Below the pieces are notes generated by a model. That model was not told the origin of the DNA. It saw only the letters and a list, made by a program, of their open reading frames with translations, and made no database searches. Shown here in pieces: positions 1-5,640 of a DNA stretch of 6,976 nucleotides. The translations under genes and the position numbers were made by a program. Numbering within the stretch: the stretch's first letter is position 1; every line of letters begins with the position of its first letter. This DNA is from Inquilinus sp. Its GTDB lineage: Bacteria > Pseudomonadota > Alphaproteobacteria > DSM-16000 > Inquilinaceae. The DNA is taken from contig JABDIP010000152.1 in the NCBI GenBank assembly GCA_013003675.1, positions 1 to 6,976 on the forward strand, in the 5' to 3' direction.

Positions 1-220
1 CTCCGAGATCGGCCGCCAGCCGCTCCATCGCCTCGATGTCGAAGCCCTGGTACGAGTTGCTCGCCGGATCGAGGATCGACATCGGGTTGAAATCGCCGGT
101 CGTGCCGACGCGCAGCGTACCGCGCTCCTGGATGGTCTGCAGGCGCGACTGCGCTTGGGCCGCGCCGGCGGTCAGCGCCACCGCCAGAATGGCGGCCGCC
201 ATAGCCACTAATCTCCGCAT
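1..220 (-). CDS. Periplasmic solute-binding protein, amino-acid ABC / cyclohexadienyl dehydratase-like (5' end only)
   Basis: Only the first 73 residues are in the window; the gene continues past base 1. The start is the ATG at 220, with an AGGAGG ribosome site nine bases upstream. Residues 1-23 form a signal peptide: positive MRRLV, an Ala/Leu-rich core, and AQA just before the likely cut at residue 23/24. The mature part shows the entry strand of the type-3 solute-binding fold, LRVGTTGDFNPMS (36-48) followed by YQGFDIEAMERLAADLG (57-73). The family comprises amino-acid binding subunits of ABC transporters and the related periplasmic cyclohexadienyl dehydratase (PheC), which converts prephenate or arogenate to phenylpyruvate or phenylalanine. 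The GTTGDF wording is reminiscent of PheC, but the residues that would decide lie outside the window. It is divergent from the acyl-CoA synthetase gene. Confidence 0.85.
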   Translation of the reverse strand, partial: MRRLVAMAAAILAVALTAGAAQAQSRLQTIQERGTLRVGTTGDFNPMSILDPASNSYQGFDIEAMERLAADLG

Positions 221-413
221 TGGTTCTTGCCTCCTGTTGCCACGCGCGGGGGCCGGTTGTTCTTGTGATTGCAGCAGGGGTCGGCGCCCGCGGCCGACAG
301 CCTAGCAAGCTTTTTGCGAATCGCCATCGGCCGATCGCCGGCGCTTGCTTTTCCGCCCGAGACGCGGCGGTAATACGCCCAACAAGAAAAGCGACCCGGG
401 AGGAGCGGCGCGC
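221..413. promoter_or_regulatory. Divergent intergenic region between the solute-binding protein and the acyl-CoA synthetase
   Basis: These 193 bases must hold the promoters of both divergent genes. I see a hairpin at 280-298 (arms GTCGGC/GCCGAC, 7-base loop) and a perfect 10-base palindrome ATCGGCCGAT at 326-335, either of which could be an operator or leader structure. A weak -10-like TAATAC lies at 371-376, with CTTTTC 17 bases upstream at 348-353; it would give a leader of about 30 bases for the synthetase, but the match is poor. The ribosome site GGGAGGAG at 398-405 sits eight bases before the ATG at 414. Confidence 0.35.
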
Positions 414-2255
414 ATGGCGGGCCCGTGGAAGTACAAGCAATGGCCCAACCTGGTCGCCATGGTGCTCGACCAGGGGCGCAGCCTGGGCGACCGGCCGATG
501 GTCTGGTCGAAGCGCGACGGCATCTGGCACGCGATGAGCTGGCGGACGATCGAGGCGGAAGCGCGGCGCCTGGCGCGGGGCCTGCGCGCGGCCGGGCTGA
601 AGGATGGCGACCGGGTGGTCCTGGTCTCGGAGAACCGTCCGGAATGGCTGATCGCCGATCTGGCGGTGATGGCGGCCGGCGGCATCACCGTGCCGGCCTA
701 TACCACGAACACCGTCGACGACCACCGCCACATCCTGACCGACAGCGGCGCCCGCGCGGCGATCGTCTCGACCAAGGCCCTGTTCAAGCGGCTGTGGCCG
801 GCGGCGCTGCAGGCCGACGGCATGGCCTTCGTCATCGCCATCGACGACGTCGAGGACGGCAAGAGTCCCGGGATCGAAATGCTGCGCTGGGAAGAGGCCG
901 TGCGTCGCGGCGAAGCGATGCCCGACGAGATGGACGCCCGCGTCGCCGGCATCGGCCGCGACGACACCGCCTGCCTGATCTATACCAGCGGCACCGGCGG
1001 CCGGCCGCGCGGCGTGATGCAGACCCATCGCGGCATCATGGCGAACTGCTACGGCGCCTATCGGGTGCTCGAAAGGCTCGGCCTGTCCGACGAGGTCTTC
1101 CTGTCGTTCCTGCCGCTGTCGCATTCCTATGAACATTCCGCGGGACAGTTCTTCCCGCTCAGTATCGGCGGGCAGATCTACTACGCGGAGAGCGCCGATG
1201 CGCTGATGCGCAACATGCAGGAGGTGCGGCCGACGATCATGACGGCGGTGCCGCGGCTCTACGAAGTCCTGCACATGCGCATTCTGCGCGAAACCGCCAA
1301 GCGCGGCCCGAGCGCGCGCGGCTGGCTCGACCGGGCGGCCCGTCTCGGCCGCAAGCGGTATGAACGGGGTCGCCTCGGGCCTATCGACGGTCTCGCCAAC
1401 ATCGCCGCCGAGCGGCTGGTCCGCCGGCCGGTCCAGGCGAAATTCGGCGGGCGGCTGAAGGCGATGGTCTCCGGCGGCGCACCCCTGAACGCCGAAATCG
1501 GGCATTTCTTCCACGCCCTCGGGCTCAACATCCTGCAAGGCTATGGCCAGACCGAAGCGTCGCCGGTTATCTCCTGCAACCTGCCGGGCAACATCAAGGT
1601 CGAATCCGTCGGCCCGCCACTCGACGAGGTCGAGGTCCGCATCGCCGAGGATGGCGAGATCCTGGTCCGCGGCGACCTCTTGATGAAGGGCTATTGGAAC
1701 CGGGACGAGGCCACCGCCGACGCCTTGCGCGACGGCTGGCTGCACACCGGCGACATCGGCCGGCTGGATGCCGACGGCGCGATCGTGATCACCGATCGCA
1801 AGAAGGACATCATCGTCAACTCCGGCGGCGACAACGTGTCGCCGCAGAAAGTCGAGGGTTTCCTCACGCTGCAGCCGGAGATCGGCCAGGCGATGGTTGC
1901 CGGCGACCGGCGCCCCTATCTGGTCGCCGTCCTGGTCCCGGACGGCGAATTCACCGTGGCCTGGTGCCGCGAGCACGACAAGCCGCGCGACAACGCGCTG
2001 CTGGTCGGCGATGGCGACTTCCGCAAGGCCATCGCGGAGGCGGTCGACCGCGTCAATGCCGGCCTGTCGCCGATCGAACGGGTACGCCGCTTCATTCTCG
2101 CCGACGAGCCGTTCAACTGCGAAAACGGGCAGATGACGCCGACCATGAAGATCCGCCGACAGCCGATCTGGCAGGCCTATGGCCCGGCGCTGGAGGCGCT
2201 CTATGGCGACGAAAAACCGGCCGCCGTCGCAGCGAGCGGACGCAGGAACCGATAG
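414..2255 (+). CDS. Long-chain acyl-CoA synthetase (AMP-forming, FAA1-type)
   Basis: Predicted 613-residue cytoplasmic or membrane-associated enzyme that adenylates a carboxylic acid, usually a fatty acid, with ATP and transfers it to coenzyme A. All core motifs of the AMP-binding superfamily are visible: the phosphate loop YTSGTGGRPRG (190-200), LSFLPLSHSYE (230-240), GYGQTE (376-381), WLHTGDIG (442-449), the hinge DRKKDIIVNSGGDNVSP (461-477), and the catalytic lysine of the small C-terminal domain, K579 in TPTMKIRR. Length and the LPLSHSYEH / ILQGYGQTE wording fit the FAA1-type long-chain synthetases rather than the shorter FadD. The ATG at 414 is chosen because GGGAGGAG lies eight bases upstream; the frame stays open to a TTG at 345, but that adds 23 residues that do not look like protein. 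The phosphate loop has Arg199 where most family members have Lys. The chain length of the substrate cannot be told from sequence. The last 55 bases overlap the GNAT gene on the other strand. Confidence 0.93.
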   Translation: MAGPWKYKQWPNLVAMVLDQGRSLGDRPMVWSKRDGIWHAMSWRTIEAEARRLARGLRAAGLKDGDRVVLVSENRPEWLIADLAVMAAGGITVPAYTTNTVDDHRHILTDSGARAAIVSTKALFKRLWPAALQADGMAFVIAIDDVEDGKSPGIEMLRWEEAVRRGEAMPDEMDARVAGIGRDDTACLIYTSGTGGRPRGVMQTHRGIMANCYGAYRVLERLGLSDEVFLSFLPLSHSYEHSAGQFFPLSIGGQIYYAESADALMRNMQEVRPTIMTAVPRLYEVLHMRILRETAKRGPSARGWLDRAARLGRKRYERGRLGPIDGLANIAAERLVRRPVQAKFGGRLKAMVSGGAPLNAEIGHFFHALGLNILQGYGQTEASPVISCNLPGNIKVESVGPPLDEVEVRIAEDGEILVRGDLLMKGYWNRDEATADALRDGWLHTGDIGRLDADGAIVITDRKKDIIVNSGGDNVSPQKVEGFLTLQPEIGQAMVAGDRRPYLVAVLVPDGEFTVAWCREHDKPRDNALLVGDGDFRKAIAEAVDRVNAGLSPIERVRRFILADEPFNCENGQMTPTMKIRRQPIWQAYGPALEALYGDEKPAAVAASGRRNR

Positions 2256-2680
2256 TGCGGGCCCGTGCCAGGGGTCTCGAACTCCTCGCCGACCCTGCGG
2301 AACCCGTGCCGGGCGTAGAATTCCACCGCACCGGTCCGGCCATTGCACCAAAGCAACCGGGCGCCGGCGGCGATCAGGTCGGCAATGCCGCGATCGAGGA
2401 CCGCGCCGCCGATACCCCGCCCGCGGTATTCCGGCACCGTCACCATGCCGCGCAGGCGGAAGGCGCCGCTCGGCTCACCCGGCTCCTGCGCTTCCGGCAG
2501 GAAGCTGGCGACACAGACCAGCCGGTCGTCGAGGAACCCGCCGATGTGCAGGGTCTCCGGCCAGTCGTCCTGGGGATAGCGGGATTCTTCCGGCGGCAGC
2601 GCGGCGCGCAGGATGTTGGCCCGAAGGGGAAACGCGGTGTCGGCGGAGATGCGGTCGATGCGGGTCGTAACGCCGGACAT
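2201..2680 (-). CDS. GNAT-family N-acetyltransferase
   Basis: Predicted 159-residue acetyl-CoA-dependent acyltransferase. Motif A is clear: GMVTVPEYRGRGIGGAVL (78-95), with the pyrophosphate-binding R-x-x-G-x-G at R86 to G91. Motif B is FYARHGFRRVGEEF (121-134), and the strand LLWCNGRTGAVEFY between them is typical. The N-terminal half (LRANILRAALPPEES, then HIGGFLDDRLVCVASFLPE) is the usual substrate side, so the acceptor is unknown. The ATG at 2680 overlaps by one base the TGA of the upstream membrane-protein gene (TGATG). I see no Shine-Dalgarno sequence before it, so translation is probably coupled. The frame is open upstream to 2965, but that part lies inside the membrane-protein gene and is not protein-like. 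The stop lies 55 bases inside the end of the convergent acyl-CoA synthetase. Confidence 0.88.
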   Translation of the reverse strand: MSGVTTRIDRISADTAFPLRANILRAALPPEESRYPQDDWPETLHIGGFLDDRLVCVASFLPEAQEPGEPSGAFRLRGMVTVPEYRGRGIGGAVLDRGIADLIAAGARLLWCNGRTGAVEFYARHGFRRVGEEFETPGTGPHYRFLRPLAATAAGFSSP

Positions 2681-3102
2681 CAAGCCGCGCGGCGTTGTTC
2701 GGCGGACGATGTCCCGCCGGCCCGGACCTCGCCATTGCTGATATCGAAGGTGACCGGCCTCGTGCGCACGCCACTGAGCCAGGCGGCCAGATAATAGACC
2801 GGACCGATCGGCGCCGTGACGATCACCAGGAACGCGGTCAGCCACGGCCGTGTCGGCCAGGAAAAGGTCAGCGCCGGACCGTCGCGAGCGACCAGCACCA
2901 TGCCGGCACGCGTGAAGATCTCCGCCACCTTCACCGCCACGCCGTCGCGCGCCAGCCCCTTCCATTGGGTCGCCTGCATGGCCTTGACCGTCGCCACCCG
3001 AAGCGCCGCCTGCCGACGCCGCTTTTCGCGCATGCCGACGAAGACCCCGACCGACGCGGGTATCGACATCAGGAAGGCGACATATCCGATCAACCAGACC
3101 AT
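2680..3102 (-). CDS. Small membrane protein with two hydrophobic segments, function unknown
   Basis: A 140-residue protein I do not recognise. It starts at the ATG at 3102, seven bases after a strong GGGGAGG ribosome site. Segment 1 is residues 3-23 (WLIGYVAFLMSIPASVGVFV). It is followed by the basic stretch REKRRR (25-30), which by the positive-inside rule places the middle part in the cytoplasm. That middle part (30-85) is amphipathic and contains AVKVAEIFTRAGMVLVARDG. Segment 2 spans about 86-110 (WLTAFLVIVTAPIGPVYYLAAWL) with a PIGP kink that could make it a hairpin. A short polar tail ends in AEQRRAA. The gene is first in a two-gene unit with the GNAT acetyltransferase, which it overlaps by one base, so the two may share a task. 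Enzymatic motifs are absent. Confidence 0.75.
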   Translation of the reverse strand: MVWLIGYVAFLMSIPASVGVFVGMREKRRRQAALRVATVKAMQATQWKGLARDGVAVKVAEIFTRAGMVLVARDGPALTFSWPTRPWLTAFLVIVTAPIGPVYYLAAWLSGVRTRPVTFDISNGEVRAGGTSSAEQRRAA

Positions 3103-3412
3103 GAACCAGCCTCCCCCAGCCCGGCCGCGAACGGCCCGGCTCGCCCCCGAAAGACGAGGCATGCGTGCTTTTCCGCCCCTGGTGGGGTACGGGCGCCGCG
3201 GCATCCGGCCGCCCGATCCGTCACTCTTGAAAAGGTGGAATACACTGTTGTCCTGCTCGCCGATTCTAACAGGATTCGTGCAAATCAGCGCGACGAAATT
3301 GTGGCCGTCGTGCAAACTCGGAGCAACGCCCCATCGGCGGCCATGAAAGGGCGGTCGTCGGCGACCGCAATTCGCCGGTCGGAATCCGCTCGCCAGCAAA
3401 GGAACGGCCCGC
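3103..3412. promoter_or_regulatory. Divergent intergenic region between membrane-protein gene and fosA-like gene
   Basis: These 310 bases hold no convincing gene. Facing right there is a weak sigma-70-like pair, CCGTCA (3218-3223) and TACACT (3241-3246), 17 bases apart. Facing left the complement of 3263-3271 reads TGTTAGAAT, an extended -10 form (TGn plus TAGAAT), but without a good -35. A small C4/G4 hairpin lies at 3176-3187. The fosA-like ribosome site AAGGA is at 3399-3403. Both promoter guesses are low confidence, and both imply leaders longer than 100 bases. Confidence 0.3.
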
Positions 3413-3802
3413 ATGATCCGCGACTTGAACCACGTCACCCTCGCGGTCTCCGACCTCGACCGCGCCGTCGCATTCTACCGCGATGTGCTGGGTCTCGAAC
3501 TGGCACGGCAGTGGCCCGGCGGCGCCTATCTCAGTGCCGGGCATATGTGGCTATGCCTTTCGCCCGACCCTACGGTCCGACAGGCGCCGCAGCCCGACTA
3601 CAGCCATATCGCCTTCGACGTGGCCGCCGAGGATTTTGCGGCCGCTGTCGACCGTATTCATGCCGCCGCGGCACCGATTTGGAAAGAGAACCGCTCGGAG
3701 GGATTGTCGCTCTACTTCCTCGACCCCGACCACCACAAGCTGGAACTGCATGTCGGCACGCTGCAAAGCCGGTTGGCGGCGATGACGGCGGAGGATAACT
3801 GA
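3413..3802 (+). CDS. fosA: FosA-type fosfomycin:glutathione transferase homologue (VOC/glyoxalase fold)
   Basis: Predicted 129-residue cytoplasmic metalloenzyme of the vicinal-oxygen-chelate superfamily. FosA enzymes use Mn2+ and K+ to open the epoxide of fosfomycin with glutathione, inactivating the drug. Compared from memory with Pseudomonas FosA, the match runs end to end: LNHVTLAVSDL (5-15), WLCLS (46-50), YSHIAF (63-68), WKENRSEG (90-97), YFLDPDHHKLELHVG (101-115), LQSRLAA (117-123). The metal ligands are H7, H65 and E111; the general residue T9 and the K+/fosfomycin residues K91, S95, S99, Y101 and R120 are all in place. One extra residue lies between 50 and 63. T9 favours FosA over the thiol-type FosB (Cys there), and the longer loop with the catalytic Glu of FosX is absent. 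The ribosome site AAGGA lies nine bases before the ATG. Activity on fosfomycin is inferred; a related epoxide could be the natural substrate. The gene stands alone and ends four bases before the convergent sensor operon. Confidence 0.85.
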   Translation: MIRDLNHVTLAVSDLDRAVAFYRDVLGLELARQWPGGAYLSAGHMWLCLSPDPTVRQAPQPDYSHIAFDVAAEDFAAAVDRIHAAAAPIWKENRSEGLSLYFLDPDHHKLELHVGTLQSRLAAMTAEDN

Positions 3803-3806
3803 CCCG

Positions 3807-4424
3807 TCAACGGCAGTCGGGGCGGGCAATCGGGCAGCCGTTCAAACGCTCCACCGCCTCCCGGTCGATGCCGATCGTGATCGCCCCGATCGCCGCGCCG
3901 TCACTCGGATCGGCGATCGTCAGGCTGAGTTGCGATTGCCAGCGCCCCGTCGATTCATCGAATTCGATGTCGCCGATCAGCATGGCGCCGGGACCGACAC
4001 CGTAGGTTTCTTGCCACTTCGCCTCGTCGCCCTGCCAGTAGTCGCTGGTCTCCTGGCTCTGGCCGACGTTGAGACCGAGATTGTCCATGATGAATATCTC
4101 CGTGAGCAAGCCGCCGCTTTCCTCCTGACGATGACGCAATGCGGTCGACAACGGCCGCGACAGCACCTCGCCGATCAGCGGCTGCGAGGTCTCGCCGCGC
4201 TCGTCCCGCCATTGCTGGTCGAGGGCATCGATATCCACTTGGCCAAGCCGGGCATGCGCGATGTTCTGCGCCCGCACCGCCTCGATCACCGCGGGATCGT
4301 CAAGCCATTGGCTTGCCACCTCGGCGGCGAAGGCGTGGATCTGGGCGACATCCGGCCCCTCCTCGGCCGCGGCGGGCCAAGCCAGGACGAACGCAGCCGC
4401 AAAGGCGGCGTGCTCTGGTTTCAT
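3807..4424 (-). CDS. Secreted single-domain Cache/PDC-type sensor protein
   Basis: Predicted 205-residue exported protein. Residues 1-20 form a short signal peptide ending in PAAA before EEG. The mature protein begins with a long helix (27-60), typical of PDC/Cache sensors. It then has the core FIMDNLGLNVGQSQETSDYW (111-130), GDEAKWQETYG (132-142), the strand MLIGDIEFDESTGRWQSQL (148-166), and the closing GAAIGAITIGID (176-187). These elements match the ligand-binding outer domains of chemoreceptors and histidine kinases. There is no transmembrane anchor after the signal peptide and no HAMP, kinase or receptor tail, so it acts free in the periplasm. Cys197 and Cys204 near the end could form a disulfide. 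It is the second gene of an operon, 37 bases after the PilJ-like gene, with a strong GGAGGA site seven bases before the ATG. Family assignment rests on pattern; the ligand is unknown. Confidence 0.75.
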   Translation of the reverse strand: MKPEHAAFAAAFVLAWPAAAEEGPDVAQIHAFAAEVASQWLDDPAVIEAVRAQNIAHARLGQVDIDALDQQWRDERGETSQPLIGEVLSRPLSTALRHRQEESGGLLTEIFIMDNLGLNVGQSQETSDYWQGDEAKWQETYGVGPGAMLIGDIEFDESTGRWQSQLSLTIADPSDGAAIGAITIGIDREAVERLNGCPIARPDCR

Positions 4425-4461
4425 TCGTTGTTCCTCCCCCCATTCGTCGCCGGTTCGGCGA

Positions 4462-5334
4462 CTACAGCGCTTCGTAGAGCGCCTCGGCGATGCCCATTTC
4501 CTCCATCAGCTGCATGTTGACCCTGGTCACCTTGTTGATCTCATCGACCGAGACCCCCTCGCCATCGGCGGCGCTCGACAGCAACGGACGCAATTCGCCC
4601 TCCCATAGGCCGAGAACCTCAAGCAGCTTGCGTTTGACCTCAGAGGTTGGCGCGGGCAGCAGGGCCAATTCGAGATCGCCGTTGATCAGACCATCGAGCG
4701 CTTTGTCGAATTCGACCACGGATTGGCGCAGTTGTTCGCGATGGAGTTCCGGGTCGAAGCCGTAGGCGACCAGCAGGTATTCCTTCGTCATCCTCTGCGA
4801 CAGCAGGCGTTGCCGGGTGCAGGTCTTGAGCGCGGCGACCAGCATCGAGAAATGTTCCGAGCCCGGTGCCCGTTTCTCGTACACATCCGTCGTCGCCATC
4901 ATCGCGTCGAGCAATTGCCCGCTGATCCCGGCGATCGTTGCGACCTGTTCCGTCGTCACCTGACCGCTCTCGATACTGGTGCGCAGCGCCTCGTCCAACC
5001 GTTCCCACATACCGAGCGCGCGATCGACCCCGTCCCTGACCTCCGCGTCGGCGACCGGAAGCCCCAGGTTGCGGTCACCGTCCCGCAGGCCGACCAGCGC
5101 ACGGCCGAAGACCGCGCGGGAGCTCGCAAGGCGGTCCAGATTGATTTCCGGATCGACACCAAGCGCGACCAGGAGCGCTTCGTTGGCCATTCGCTGGGTC
5201 ATGATCTCCTGCATCTCGGCAGTTTCTATCACCCGCGGGAAATCGATTTCCTGCTGGGCGAAAACAGCGATCGGGCGGCCGGATGTGCCAAGGACGATCG
5301 CGAGAACGGCAAACGCCATCTTGATGGTTGGCAT
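4462..5334 (-). CDS. Secreted protein with two tandem PilJ/NarX-type sensor repeats
   Basis: Predicted 290-residue exported helical protein. Residues 1-27 are a signal peptide (hydrophobic AFAVLAIVLGTSG, then AVFAQQ). The rest is two copies of one unit about 133 residues long: copy 1 at 38-153 with IMTQRMANEALLVALGVDPE (44-63), copy 2 at 170-288 with LLSQRMTKEYLLVAYGFDPE (177-196). Both copies carry GDxxLxLP/LLP and LGMWE / LGLWEGEL further on. The QRM-LLVA helix is characteristic of the type IV pilus chemotaxis transducer N-terminal family (PilJ), which also covers the nitrate sensor part of NarX. No membrane anchor or signalling domain follows. The ATG at 5334 is chosen because a signal peptide begins there, with GGGGA nine bases upstream; the frame is open to 5490 but that extension is basic and not protein-like. 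A stem-loop precedes the ribosome site. It is first in the operon with the Cache-type gene. Confidence 0.8.
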   Translation of the reverse strand: MPTIKMAFAVLAIVLGTSGRPIAVFAQQEIDFPRVIETAEMQEIMTQRMANEALLVALGVDPEINLDRLASSRAVFGRALVGLRDGDRNLGLPVADAEVRDGVDRALGMWERLDEALRTSIESGQVTTEQVATIAGISGQLLDAMMATTDVYEKRAPGSEHFSMLVAALKTCTRQRLLSQRMTKEYLLVAYGFDPELHREQLRQSVVEFDKALDGLINGDLELALLPAPTSEVKRKLLEVLGLWEGELRPLLSSAADGEGVSVDEINKVTRVNMQLMEEMGIAEALYEAL

Positions 5335-5344
5335 CGATTTGTTT

Positions 5345-5372
5345 CCCCATAGCGGCTCACGAACCGGCCGCT
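5345..5372 (-). promoter_or_regulatory. Stem-loop next to the ribosome site of the PilJ-like gene
   Basis: In the leftward transcript the arms AGCGGC (5372-5367) and GCCGCT (5356-5351) pair perfectly over six bases, closing a 10-base loop. The GGGGA ribosome site (5348-5344) begins only two bases after the stem, so folding could limit ribosome access. The leader between the AT-rich region and the start codon is GC-rich, about 140 bases, and has room for alternative folds. Regulation is inferred. Confidence 0.35.
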
Positions 5373-5480
5373 TCGATGACCGACGGCCGGGCGCCCCAGT
5401 CGCGACGCCGACCCTTCGGGACCGGACACGACCTTCGCCGACCATCGGTGGGGAATGAAGCGGCACCGATCTCGTGTATG

Positions 5481-5640
5481 ACTGACTCAAAATTACTACC
5501 GGTTCGAATTAATATTCTATGAACATGAAATAAACTACCGGCCAAATTAGGATACAAATAGGCTTATCGCCTTATGTCCGAGAATGTTATTTTTAATTAT
5601 ATTTAAATACGACGAGGATTTTCTTTGAAGTTGGCAAAAC
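5481..5640. other. AT-rich intergenic island
   Basis: By count about 51 of these 160 bases are G or C (32%), against roughly two thirds in the genes on both sides. The core at 5587-5609 is 23 bases of pure A/T. The island lies upstream of the PilJ-like operon, which faces left. Several -10/-35-like pairs can be drawn for it; one on the minus strand is TTGTAT (complement of 5551-5556) and TTTATT (complement of 5528-5533), 17 bases apart. No gene is evident. Likely roles are promoter with UP-element, binding of a nucleoid protein, or a remnant of foreign DNA. Confidence 0.5.
5495..5541. repeat. Direct repeat ACTACCGG, two copies 39 bases apart
   Basis: ACTACCGG occurs at 5495-5502 and again at 5534-5541. 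Including the six bases before each copy, 11 of 14 positions agree. The copies flank the small inverted repeat GAAT-TAAT-ATTC (5506-5517). They lie in the likely promoter area of the PilJ-like operon and could be activator or repressor sites, though two 8-base copies may be chance. Confidence 0.3.

Noticed and set aside
345..413. Upstream TTG start for the acyl-CoA synthetase
   Set aside because: The added 23 residues are basic and low-information, there is no ribosome site before 345, and a strong one precedes the ATG at 414.
1694..2794. Rightward 366-residue open frame across the synthetase and GNAT genes
   Set aside because: Arg-rich out-of-frame shadow typical of high-GC DNA; it conflicts with two well-supported genes.
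2681..2965. N-terminal extension of the GNAT frame
   Set aside because: It lies antiparallel-free but inside the membrane-protein gene in another frame, reads as Arg/Gly-rich noise, and the GNAT fold begins after the ATG at 2680.
3176..3187. C4/G4 hairpin as a terminator
   Set aside because: Only four pairs and no following T-run on either strand.
3103..3438. N-terminal extension of the membrane-protein frame
   Set aside because: It would overlap the start of the fosA-like gene on the other strand and lacks protein character; the ATG at 3102 has an excellent ribosome site and begins a membrane segment.
3930..4520. Rightward 196-residue open frame opposite the Cache-type gene
   Set aside because: The minus-strand gene has a signal peptide, strong ribosome site and domain pattern; this frame has none.
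5335..5490. N-terminal extension of the PilJ-like frame
   Set aside because: It would bury the signal peptide 52 residues inside the protein and its composition is basic and proline-rich.
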